From NCBI RefSeq assembly GCF_006337085.1, contig NZ_CP040882.1:558001-622000 (forward strand): a stretch of 64,000 bases of DNA. The letters run 5' to 3'. The translations under genes and the position numbers were made by a program. Under the pieces are notes generated by a model. It was not told where the DNA came from. It ran no database searches and saw only the letters and a program-made list of their open reading frames with translations. Source of the stretch: Sutterella faecalis. Its GTDB lineage: Bacteria; Pseudomonadota; Gammaproteobacteria; Burkholderiales; Burkholderiaceae_F. Within the stretch, counting starts at the first letter, position 1. Every line of letters starts with the position of its first letter. Below, one piece after another: positions 43,200-51,465 of this stretch.

Positions 43200-44708
43200 A
43201 TGACCACTTCCATTTCGCGCCGCAGCCTCATCGCCGGTTCCATCGCGGGCACCGCCGCCATTGCCGCGCCTGCTTTTGCGAAGGCCGCTCCCAAGTGGGA
43301 TGAGACTGTCGACGTCATCGTTGTCGGCACGGGCTTCGCGGGTCTTGCCGCTGCGATCGAGGCGAAGAAGGCCGGCGCCAACGTCATCGTGCTCGAGAAG
43401 ATGACGTTTGCCGGCGGCAACTCCGCCATCAACGGCGGCATCATGACCGCTACGGGCTGCCCGCAGCAGAAGATGCACGGCATCAAGGACTCTCAGGAGC
43501 TTCTTGAGAAGGACATCCTCGTTGCCGGCGCCTACATGAACAACCGTGAAAAAGTTCATCAGATGGTCACTCAGGTTCTTTCAAACTACGAGTGGTGCGT
43601 CAATGAACTCGGCGTTCAGTTCCTCCCCGATGCCATCGGCCAGGAAGGCGGCCACAGCGTTCCGCGCTATGTGACCACCACCAACGGTTCGGGTTCGGGC
43701 ATCGTCATGAAGGAACTCGAATACGTGAAGAAGCTCGGCATTCCCGTTCGTCTTCGCACCTATGTCGAACACATCGTTCGCGATGAGACCGGCCGCGTGA
43801 CGGGCCTCGAGGTCCGTGAAAACTACAAGTTCCCGGACAAGACCTCCGGCACCGTGAAGCGCATCGCCGCGAAGAAGGGCGTCGTCCTCTGCTACGGCGG
43901 CTTCGCTGCCGACGTGAAGTTCCGCATGTATCAGGATCCGAAGCTCGACGCTTCGCTCGATACGACCAACCAGCCTTCGGCCACGTCCGAACTCTGGCGC
44001 GAAACCTCCGCCATCGGCTGCCTGCAGGTTCAGAACGACTGGATTCAGTGCGGCCCGTGGGGCAACCCGAAGGAAAAGGGCATGGGCATCGGCTGGCAGT
44101 TCAACCAGACCGCTGCCGCTGAATACGGCATCTGGGTCAACTCGAAGGGCGACCGCTTCGTGAACGAACTCGCCAACCGCAAGGTTCGCGCCGACGCCAT
44201 CATGGTTGAGCAGCAGAACGGCCTCAAGGCCTTCGCCATCTGCAACGAACCCAACGTGCAGCCGCTCAAGAAGCAGCGCCCGGGCTTCCTTGAAAAGATG
44301 CTCGAAGCGAAGATCCTTGACAAGTACGACACCGTTGAAGCCATGGCCAAGGGCGCGGGCATTCCGCTCGACGAACTCAAAAAGACCATTGCAGCGTTCA
44401 ATGAAGCCGTTAAATCGAAGAAGGATCCGGCTTTCGGCCGCTACATCAACAATGACCAGGTCCCGATGGTTGACGGTCCCTGGTACATCGGCGAATGCCA
44501 GCCGAAGGTTCACCACTGCATGGGCGGTCTCTACACCGACCTCAACTGCCAGGTGATCGACGTGCGCAACGACAAGCCCATCCCGGGCCTCTATGCCGCC
44601 GGCGAATCGACGAGCGGCGTGCATGGCGCCGTCCGCCTCGGCTCCGTCGCGATTCTTGACTGCCTCGTCTTCGGCCGCATCGCCGGCCAGAAGGTTGCCA
44701 AGGCTTAA
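43200..44708 (+). CDS. Tat-exported flavin reductase with both substrate arginines (fumarate-reductase-like)
   Basis: 502 aa. Tat signal SRRSLIAGS, FAD motif VIVVGTGFAGLAAA, LEKMTFAGGNSAINGG, and C-terminal block GESTSGVHGAVRLGS...FGRIAG. Unlike the other three flavin reductases here it keeps the catalytic Arg (NELANRKVRADA) and the C-terminal substrate Arg (HGAVRLG), the two hallmarks of soluble fumarate reductase and urocanate reductase. It has no haem domain, so electrons must come from a separate cytochrome or FMN partner not in the window. GC-rich optimal-looking codons and a good ribosome site suggest strong expression. Confidence 0.85.
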   Translation: MTTSISRRSLIAGSIAGTAAIAAPAFAKAAPKWDETVDVIVVGTGFAGLAAAIEAKKAGANVIVLEKMTFAGGNSAINGGIMTATGCPQQKMHGIKDSQELLEKDILVAGAYMNNREKVHQMVTQVLSNYEWCVNELGVQFLPDAIGQEGGHSVPRYVTTTNGSGSGIVMKELEYVKKLGIPVRLRTYVEHIVRDETGRVTGLEVRENYKFPDKTSGTVKRIAAKKGVVLCYGGFAADVKFRMYQDPKLDASLDTTNQPSATSELWRETSAIGCLQVQNDWIQCGPWGNPKEKGMGIGWQFNQTAAAEYGIWVNSKGDRFVNELANRKVRADAIMVEQQNGLKAFAICNEPNVQPLKKQRPGFLEKMLEAKILDKYDTVEAMAKGAGIPLDELKKTIAAFNEAVKSKKDPAFGRYINNDQVPMVDGPWYIGECQPKVHHCMGGLYTDLNCQVIDVRNDKPIPGLYAAGESTSGVHGAVRLGSVAILDCLVFGRIAGQKVAKA

Positions 44709-44756
44709 GGCTTTCGCCTGATGGACGCCGCCGGGACCCGTAAGTTCCGGCGACCA

Positions 44757-44796
44757 GAAAAGCGCTTTCCGGACACGCTCCGGGGAGCGCTTTTTC
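44757..44796 (+). terminator. Terminator after the flavin reductase
   Basis: GAAAAGCGCT and AGCGCTTTTTC enclose a CCGG/CCGG inner stem; T5 follows. Confidence 0.85.
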
Positions 44797-44994
44797 ATTT
44801 GCTGCCTTGTCCGGCAAGCTTTTTCGACTTTGTAAACCTTGGTGCCTAAGATCAACAATTGTTTCTGCCGGCCGCTCTTCGGGTTTCCATGGGGATAGGA
44901 TTGAATGCATCCAATTCGGGGGAACCCCTAATGCGAAAGCACAGCTTCGTATTGAGGGATTTACCCTAAACAAAGTAGAAAAGAGAGAAACGAA

Positions 44995-46482
44995 ATGACG
45001 CTTGCAAATCGTCGTGAATTCTTCCGTACGGCTGCGGCCGGTGCAGTCGGCGCTGCCGGCATGCTGGGCGGCGTTGCGGCTGCCGAAGCCCGTTCGCCCA
45101 AGTCCGCCAAGTACGATCTCATCATCGTCGGCGCCGGCTGCGGCGGTCTGGTCTGCGCTGTCCACGCTGCCGAGCTGGGCCTGAAGCCCCTCCTTCTTGA
45201 AAAGATGCCCATGCCTGCCGGCAACACGATTTACGCCGCGGGCTTCCTTCTCGGCCTCAACACTTCGTTCCAGAAGGCCAAGGGAACGGCAACCGATACG
45301 AACGAAGCCTTCTTCAACGACATGATGAAGGTTTCGCAGCAGAAGGCCGTCCCTGCCCTCACGCACAAGGTGGTCGACAACTGCACGAGGCTTCTTGAGT
45401 GGCTCCACTCCTACTGCGGCGTCAACTTCAATACGGGCGCGAAGCTCGTGTGGCCGCAGCTCACCCGTGCGCACCTCGTTACGGGCGAGATGAAGCCGGG
45501 CGGAGCACAGCTCGCCATGACGCTTCTCAACAAAGCGAAGTCCCTCGGCGTTGAAGTCCGCACGAACACCAAGGTGGTCGAGCTCCTCTCCGACCCGAAG
45601 AAGGGCAACGTCAACGGCGTTCGTGTGAAGACGAAGGAAGGCCTCTCTGAGGTTTATTCGAAGTTCGGCGTCGTTCTCGCCACCGGCGGCTACTCTGCTA
45701 ACCAGCAGCTCGTCACCCAGTACATCGGTTCTGCCGGCGCCAAGATGCCGATTCGCGGTTCGCGAATCATCGCGGGCGAAAACGTGGTTCTCACGGCTCC
45801 GTTCCTCCCGAAGGTCGTGAACGTCGACCAGTATCACTGCGGCCCGATTTACGGACCCACCGGCGCCAACCCGCTCAACATCGTCAACAACGGCATCTGC
45901 GTCAACAAGGAAGGCAAGCGCTTCACCGATGAAGGTCAGACCTACGTTCAGATGTCGCGCGATGTTGCCGCCATGACGCCCGACAACTGGGCCTTCATGG
46001 TCTGCGACCAGACGACGCACGACATCCCAATTCTGAAGAACGACTGGGAGTCCTACAGCCGCACGAAGGCTCCGGTTTATACCGGCAATACCCTCGAGGA
46101 AGCCGCCCAGGCCGCGGGTCTCGATCCGAAGGTCCTCGCGAAGACCGTTGAGGACTACAACGACGCCGTGAAGTCGGGCAAAGCCTCGAAGCTCACCCCG
46201 GCCAACACGCTCCCGAAGGCTCCGCTCATTGAAAAGGCGCCCTTCTACATCGTGCCCTTCCAGGGCGGCATGACGGCCACCTTCGGCGGCCCGCTCATCA
46301 ACACCGAAGCTCAGGTGCTCGACACGGAAAATCATCCGATCGACGGCCTCTTCTGCATCGGCAATGCTGCCGGCGGCCTCTTCTACGACAACTACGTCGG
46401 CGGCGCGCAGCTCACCTCTGCAGGCGTCTTCGGCATGACTGTTGCTGAACACGTCAAGGCGCAGAAGGAAGGAAAGCTCTGA
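44995..46482 (+). CDS. Tat-exported FAD-dependent oxidoreductase, divergent flavin reductase
   Basis: 495 aa. Tat signal NRREFFRTAAAG, FAD motif IIVGAGCGGLVCA, LEKMPMPAGNT. The catalytic Arg position reads DEGQTYVQMS (Tyr), and the C-terminal block is GNAAGGLFYDNYVGG instead of the usual HG-x-x-R. This resembles the branch of FAD_binding_2 proteins that act on non-dicarboxylate substrates. It has its own terminator and a ~200-bp leader with the near-palindrome ATTGAATGCATCCAAT at about 44,908. The substrate is unknown. GAGAGAAA precedes the ATG. Confidence 0.8.
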   Translation: MTLANRREFFRTAAAGAVGAAGMLGGVAAAEARSPKSAKYDLIIVGAGCGGLVCAVHAAELGLKPLLLEKMPMPAGNTIYAAGFLLGLNTSFQKAKGTATDTNEAFFNDMMKVSQQKAVPALTHKVVDNCTRLLEWLHSYCGVNFNTGAKLVWPQLTRAHLVTGEMKPGGAQLAMTLLNKAKSLGVEVRTNTKVVELLSDPKKGNVNGVRVKTKEGLSEVYSKFGVVLATGGYSANQQLVTQYIGSAGAKMPIRGSRIIAGENVVLTAPFLPKVVNVDQYHCGPIYGPTGANPLNIVNNGICVNKEGKRFTDEGQTYVQMSRDVAAMTPDNWAFMVCDQTTHDIPILKNDWESYSRTKAPVYTGNTLEEAAQAAGLDPKVLAKTVEDYNDAVKSGKASKLTPANTLPKAPLIEKAPFYIVPFQGGMTATFGGPLINTEAQVLDTENHPIDGLFCIGNAAGGLFYDNYVGGAQLTSAGVFGMTVAEHVKAQKEGKL

Positions 46483-46518
46483 TTGAAGTCTTCTGAAGAC
46501 TTTTAACCCGAGTCCCTG

Positions 46519-46555
46519 AAGCCGGCGGATTCTGATGAGTCTGCCGGCTTTTTCT
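46519..46555 (+). terminator. Terminator after the divergent flavin reductase
   Basis: AAGCCGGC..GCCGGCTTTTTCT, with an extended stem GGCGGATTC/GAGTCTGCC. Confidence 0.88.
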
Positions 46556-46697
46556 GTGCTCGCCGGCCAGAGAGCATATCGACCGCATACGGATCCCGAT
46601 CCCGGAACATCCTTTTAAAATGGCAAGCCGCCGTCCCGGCTCTTTAGGCTTTTGCCGATCAAAGGCTCTTCATTCTGATTTTCTGCCGCGCCCAAGC

Positions 46698-47518
46698 ATG
46701 TTCCGCAACCCGCCTTCCCGTCTGGAGCCCGGAGCTTTCTTTTCCCGAGATGAGCGCCGCAGGCTCGCTCATCTTGCCGCCGAATACTCGCCGCGGGAGC
46801 TCCTCGACAATCCGCGCATTCTGGAAGACCGTTCCATCGAATACGCATTCCTGACGAGCAGACTTGAAGGCAGCACGTATTCAAGGAAGTCCGCTGCTAT
46901 TCTTCTCAAATACGGCATTACCGACGAGAAGCCGCTCTCCGACGCGCTGATGCTCTGCGATATCTGGAAGACGTTTCAGTATGTCATTTCGACTGCGCAA
47001 GTGCGGAATGTGCTGACGAAGGATTTTCTCTGCGAGCTTCATGCCATAGCTCTCGGGAATCATCAGCTTTCTGAAAAGCAGCAGGGAACGGTTCATCAGG
47101 AGCGCAAAGCGATCGGAGGCGGTGCGCGCTCGAGAGAACAGCTTGAGACCGAACTGGAGCATTGCCTTTCCGCGGCACGCCGGATTGATGATCCGTTTGA
47201 AAAGGCCGCCGGCATCCATTGCGGTCTTCTTCGCCTCAGGTACTTCACGGCCGGGAATCGCCGCACTGCCCGGCTCATGGAGACCGCGGTTCTGGTGAAT
47301 CACGGCATCACGCCTCTCTTCATTGAGGAAAGCGACATGAGCAGCTATCCGGATGCCGTCCTCTCATGCTGCGAGAGAGAAGCGTCCGCAAATACGCGGA
47401 ATTCTTCCTCCGCGCCTTCCAGCGAACGATCGACAGCCTCCTCAATCGCGGGGAGGCCTTTGAAGCCGCCCGCCGGGAAGACGGAGAACGCATCCGCAGG
47501 TACCGCAGCCGAGAATGA
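46698..47518 (+). pseudogene. Decayed Fic-family protein gene with a dinucleotide frameshift
   Basis: The frame (open from 46,620; likely start ATG 46,698) encodes a Fic protein: the inhibitory-type motif TSRLEGSTYS near the N-terminus, then QERKAIGGG, and the Fic loop. The loop reads RYFTAGNRRTAR, so the catalytic His of HPFxDGNxRxxR is Arg and the Asp is Ala. At 47,373-47,380 a (GA)4 run shifts the frame; with (GA)3 the protein continues RSVRKYAEFFLRAFQRTIDS to a stop at 47,516-47,518. Beyond the shift the current frame runs on as unrelated sequence to 47,666. AMPylation activity is therefore very unlikely. Confidence 0.8.
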
Positions 47519-47741
47519 CCGCGCGGAGAACGCCTGCAGGCTCGAGCGAGACCTCCGAGTCTTACTTTGCCCGGCATCAACTCATGGCCTTATTTCAGGA
47601 TCAAACATTCCCTGGAAGCGAAAAATCACAAAGACGATCATGCATCGTTCAATTTTCCGCTCATAATCGCCCTTCACCAGAGCAAGAGCCCATTCATCAA
47701 TGGCTCCGGCGTCTCATTCAATTCTTCCGGAACTCAGGATC

Positions 47742-50102
47742 ATGACTGAGAGAGAAACTTTAACTGCCTCTCACTGGGGACTCTTCTACGCCCTGACCAA
47801 AGATGGCCGCCTCACGGGCGCCAGGCCATTTGAGAAGGACTGTGCGCCGTCGCCCAATCTTGAGGACATCGCCAGCCTCCCCTACGCAGAAGCCAGAATC
47901 CTTGAGCCCATGGTGCGCCGGAGTTTTCTGGAAAGGGGGAAAGATAGCCGCGCGGACCGCGGAAATGATTCCTACGTTCCGGTGAGCTGGGATAAGGCGC
48001 TCGACCTTGCAGCCGACGCGATTCGAAGCACCTACCGGGATTTCGGGCCGAGCGCCGTTTGGGGCCGTTCCTACGGCTGGAAGTCTCCGGGAAGCGTCAA
48101 CAATTCAATTGCGCTCCTTCAGAGGCTTCTCAACCTCATGGGCGGCTACATCGAAACCGGGAACAGCTACTCCACCGCCGCGATCGGAACCATTCTCCCC
48201 TACGCGCTCGGCATCAAGGACCCGCGCTCCACGGGCTGGGACACGATTCTCGAACATACGGAACGGATCGTCCTCTGGGGGTGCGACCCGCTCGTCACGA
48301 ACGACATCGACTGGACGACGACGCTCCATGAGGGAACGGAGATCTTCAGAAGCCTTAAAGGCCACCCGCGCATCCGCACCATTGCGGTCAACCCCGTCTG
48401 CCCCAGGACCGCTCAGGAAATCGGAAGCCAGTGGATTGCCGCCAGGCCCGGCACCGACTGCGCCCTGATGCTCGGGATCCTCTACGTGCTGATTAAGGAG
48501 AATCTTGCCGACGAAGCGTTCCTCAGCCGCTGCACCACCGGCTGGCCCGAGCTAAGGTCCTATGTTCTCGGCGACGAGGACGGCATTGCCAAAACGCCCG
48601 CCTGGGCGGCAGCGGAATCGGGAGTCCCGGCTCATGACATTGAGGCGCTCGCCCGCGACATGGCCGCTCACCGCACGATGATCATGTTCGGCTGGGGGCC
48701 GCAGCGCGCCCGCTACGGGGAACTCCCGCCATGGATGGCGGTGGCTCTGGCCGCTGCGCTCGGCCAGATCGGGCTCCCGGGCGGCGGCATCGGCACCAAC
48801 TACCACTACTGCAACGGCGGCTGCCCGCCGGGAACGGGCCCGCAGCTCGGCCAGATCCCGTCGAGGGTGCCTCCCGCAGTTCCCGTCGTCCATCCCTGGA
48901 AAGGGAGCCGCGCCGTTCCGGTCGCCCGAATGGCGGACGTTCTCGCCCATCCCGGCAAGGTCATCGCCTGGAACGGCAGCCGGATCGAATACCCGGACGT
49001 GCACCTCGTCTTCTGGGCGGGCGGCAATCCCTTCGCGCACCATCCGGATACGAGAAGGCTCGAGGAGGCCTGGCGCCGCCCTGACGCCGTGATCGTCGCC
49101 GAAAGCTTCTGGAACGCCACCGCGCGGCATGCGGACATTGTTCTTCCAGCATCGACCTTTCTGGAGAGAACCGACATCACGCCGATCGGCACCTACATCA
49201 ATGACGGCATCGTCCTCATGAAGCAGGCGATTGACCCGATCGGGGGCTCGAAAAGCGACTACGCCATCTTCTCCGCCCTCGCTCGCCGCCTCGGACTTGA
49301 GGAACCCTTCACGGAGGGGCTCACGGAAGCAGAATGGATCCGAAAGCTCTACGAGGACGCGAGAAGCCGGAGCCTCGCATCCGGCCTCAAAACGCTTCTC
49401 CCCAAATGGGAATCTTTTGAAAAAGCCGGCGTCATTCTCTACCCGCACGAAAAGAAGAATGAAGGGTATGTCGCATTCGCGGATTTCCGCCGCGACCCCG
49501 AAGCGCATCCCCTCAAAACGGAGACCGGGAAGATCGTTCTTTATTCAGAACGAATCGCCAGCCTCGGCTACGCAGACTGCCCGCCGCACCCCGCCTACCT
49601 GAAGCCCTATGAGGCTTACGGGAACGCGGAACATGCGGCTGACGCTGCGGCGCTCAGAAATCCTGAAGGCGGGTACCTCCAGCTCGTATCGCCCAAAAGC
49701 GATGCGCGGCTTCACAGCCAGCTCAATGCCGTTACCTTCAGGAAGTCCCAGATTGCCGGCCGGGAAATCTGCCTCATCAACCCGGCGGATGCGTCTCTGC
49801 GCAACATTGCAACGGGCGACGTGATCCGGGTCTCGAGCCTCCGCGGCGCCATTCTTGCAGGCGCCGTCGTAACGGATTCCGTTCGTCCGGGAGCCGTCGT
49901 CGTACATCACGGCGGCTGGTTTGACCCGCAGAAGGTGGAGGGCGAAGCACTCGACGTTCACGGATCATCAAACGTCCTCACGCCCGATGATCCGGCAAGC
50001 TCCCTCTCCTGCGGCAACATTGCCTCCACTGCGCTCGTTCAGGTTTCCAAATGGACAGGGACAGCGCCGGAGGTTAAGGTCTTCGAGCCGCCAGAAAACT
50101 GA
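47742..50102 (+). CDS. Cytoplasmic molybdopterin oxidoreductase, BisC/DMSO-reductase family
   Basis: 786 aa. It starts directly with the domain (TASHWGLFYALTKDGRL), with no [4Fe-4S] Cys motif and no Tat signal. The molybdenum-ligand serine lies in SYGWKSPGSVNN near residue 117. Bis-MGD-binding blocks are VLWGCDPLVTNDIDW, MFGWGPQRARYGE, FWAGGNPFAHHPD, LPASTFLERTDI and the C-terminal SDARLHSQLN. Length and lack of export match biotin/methionine sulfoxide reductase rather than periplasmic TorA or DMSO reductase. It would reduce S- or N-oxides. The start at 47,742 has AGGA 5 bases upstream. Confidence 0.87.
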   Translation: MTERETLTASHWGLFYALTKDGRLTGARPFEKDCAPSPNLEDIASLPYAEARILEPMVRRSFLERGKDSRADRGNDSYVPVSWDKALDLAADAIRSTYRDFGPSAVWGRSYGWKSPGSVNNSIALLQRLLNLMGGYIETGNSYSTAAIGTILPYALGIKDPRSTGWDTILEHTERIVLWGCDPLVTNDIDWTTTLHEGTEIFRSLKGHPRIRTIAVNPVCPRTAQEIGSQWIAARPGTDCALMLGILYVLIKENLADEAFLSRCTTGWPELRSYVLGDEDGIAKTPAWAAAESGVPAHDIEALARDMAAHRTMIMFGWGPQRARYGELPPWMAVALAAALGQIGLPGGGIGTNYHYCNGGCPPGTGPQLGQIPSRVPPAVPVVHPWKGSRAVPVARMADVLAHPGKVIAWNGSRIEYPDVHLVFWAGGNPFAHHPDTRRLEEAWRRPDAVIVAESFWNATARHADIVLPASTFLERTDITPIGTYINDGIVLMKQAIDPIGGSKSDYAIFSALARRLGLEEPFTEGLTEAEWIRKLYEDARSRSLASGLKTLLPKWESFEKAGVILYPHEKKNEGYVAFADFRRDPEAHPLKTETGKIVLYSERIASLGYADCPPHPAYLKPYEAYGNAEHAADAAALRNPEGGYLQLVSPKSDARLHSQLNAVTFRKSQIAGREICLINPADASLRNIATGDVIRVSSLRGAILAGAVVTDSVRPGAVVVHHGGWFDPQKVEGEALDVHGSSNVLTPDDPASSLSCGNIASTALVQVSKWTGTAPEVKVFEPPEN

Positions 50103-50117
50103 TTCCTGCTCAAATGC

Positions 50118-50156
50118 ACGCCTCCCCGGGTAATACCGCAGGAGGCGTTCTTTTAT
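50118..50156 (+). terminator. Terminator after the molybdoenzyme
   Basis: ACGCCTCC/GGAGGCGT stem with a 15-nt interior, then TCTTTTAT. Confidence 0.75.
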
Positions 50157-50437
50157 CCGCCTCCTGGTAAACAACCTTCAGGCAATATGTCCTTCATGCC
50201 GATGGCCCGCGGGGCCGTCGCGGCAAGGCTTCGGAGCAGGAATCCTCTTTTCTGCTCCGAAGCGTTCTTCGAGTGCCTGCTGCACCGGAGCGCTTCTCTC
50301 TTCTGTACCGCTTTCTCTTTCAGAAAGCTTTGATGCTGATGACTCTGAAAACCTCCGTCGACAGGCACAAGGTCGCAATGACCTCACGCACGCCGCCAGC
50401 TCGCGTCTTCAACCGAACAGCCTCCCGGAGCCGATCC

Positions 50438-51250
50438 ATGTCTATTTTTCATCATTCCCTGAAATCCTTCGCCGGCGCAGCCGCTGCCGCCGTCCTTGCC
50501 TGCACTGCCTTTTCGTCCACTGCCGCCGCTGCCGACGTGATCCGTATCGGCGCAACGCCGGTGCCGCACGCCGACATCCTCAACTTCATCAAGCCGAAGC
50601 TCGAAAAGGAAGGCGTTGAGCTCAAGGTGACTGAGTTCACGGACTTTGTGCAACTTAACCTTGCCCTCAGCAACAAGGACCTCGACGCTAACTACTTCCA
50701 GTCGACGCCCTACCTTGAGACCTACGAGAAGCAATACGGCGTCAAGTTCGCAACGCTGGTCGGCGTCCATCTCGAGCCGATGGCCGTCTACTCCAAAAAA
50801 TACAAGAGCCTCAGCGAGATCCCGGAAGGCTCCCGCATTGCGCTTCCGAGCTATCCGACAACGGAAGGGCGCGCGCTCAAGGTGCTCGAGTCCACGGGCC
50901 TCATCAAGCTTCGCGAGGGCGCCTCGCTTCTCTCGACTGTTAGAGACATCGCGGAGAACCCCAAGAACCTCACGTTCTATGAACTCGAGGCGGCTCAGGT
51001 TCCGCTTGCGCTCAACGACGTCGCCGCCGCCGTCATCAACGCGAACTTCGCGCTCCAGGCGGGCCTGAGTCCGATCAAGGACTCGATCGCGATCGAGCCT
51101 TCCTCGTCGCCCTTCGTCAACATCGTCGTGGTGCGCCCTGGCGATGAGACGAAGCCCGCGTTCCAGAAGCTCAAGGCCGCGATCACGTCGCCCGAGGTCA
51201 AAAAATTCATTGAGGAGAAGTACAAGGGCGGCGTCATTCCGACCTTTTGA
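50438..51250 (+). CDS. MetQ/NlpA-family substrate-binding protein (copy 1)
   Basis: 270 aa. The N-terminal signal (AAAAAVLACTAF) may hold a poor lipobox (VLAC) or be a plain Sec signal ending AAA. The mature part is a NlpA fold: IRIGATPVPHADILNFIKP, VTEFTDFVQLNLAL, LDANYFQSTPYLE, AVYSKKYKSLSEIPEGSRIALP, ENPKNLTFYELEAAQ. MetQ proteins bind methionine or similar small ligands for an ABC importer; no MetN or MetI gene is in the window. CGGAG precedes the ATG at 50,438. A ruined copy of its last ~100 bases and terminator lies at 54,684. Confidence 0.85.
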   Translation: MSIFHHSLKSFAGAAAAAVLACTAFSSTAAAADVIRIGATPVPHADILNFIKPKLEKEGVELKVTEFTDFVQLNLALSNKDLDANYFQSTPYLETYEKQYGVKFATLVGVHLEPMAVYSKKYKSLSEIPEGSRIALPSYPTTEGRALKVLESTGLIKLREGASLLSTVRDIAENPKNLTFYELEAAQVPLALNDVAAAVINANFALQAGLSPIKDSIAIEPSSSPFVNIVVVRPGDETKPAFQKLKAAITSPEVKKFIEEKYKGGVIPTF

Positions 51251-51278
51251 GGTCCCTGAAGCCCGCATCTGATGATTC

Positions 51279-51312
51279 AAAAGCCCGCTGGTTCTTCGCC
51301 GGCGGGCTTTCT
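51279..51312 (+). terminator. metQ copy 1 terminator, entered by an IS
   Basis: AAAGCCCGC/GCGGGCTTT stem with a 15-nt interior ending TTTCTG. The following 6-bp TTCTGA is the duplicated target of the IS1634-type element. Confidence 0.85.
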
Positions 51313-51314
51313 GA
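51309..51314. repeat. 6-bp target duplication (left copy)
   Basis: TTCTGA, repeated at 53,405-53,410. Confidence 0.75.
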
Positions 51315-51381
51315 CCCAAACTCCCGGCCTCTAGCACCATCGGGTATTGACTCAAGTTAAAAGGTGCCAAAACTTTCTTTT

Positions 51382-51436
51382 TAATCCCGTGTTTTCTATA
51401 AAAAATGAAAACGCGGGATTTATTTTGGCAGTATAA
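51382..51436 (+). promoter_or_regulatory. Inhibitory hairpin and -10 box ahead of the transposase
   Basis: AATCCCGTGTTTTC pairs with GAAAACGCGGGATT (one mismatch). It is followed by a TATAAT box at 51,431-51,436. Such hairpins keep read-through transcripts from expressing IS transposases. Confidence 0.55.
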
Positions 51437-51465
51437 TAGCTCTACTCTATTTTAGAGTTGGTGCT

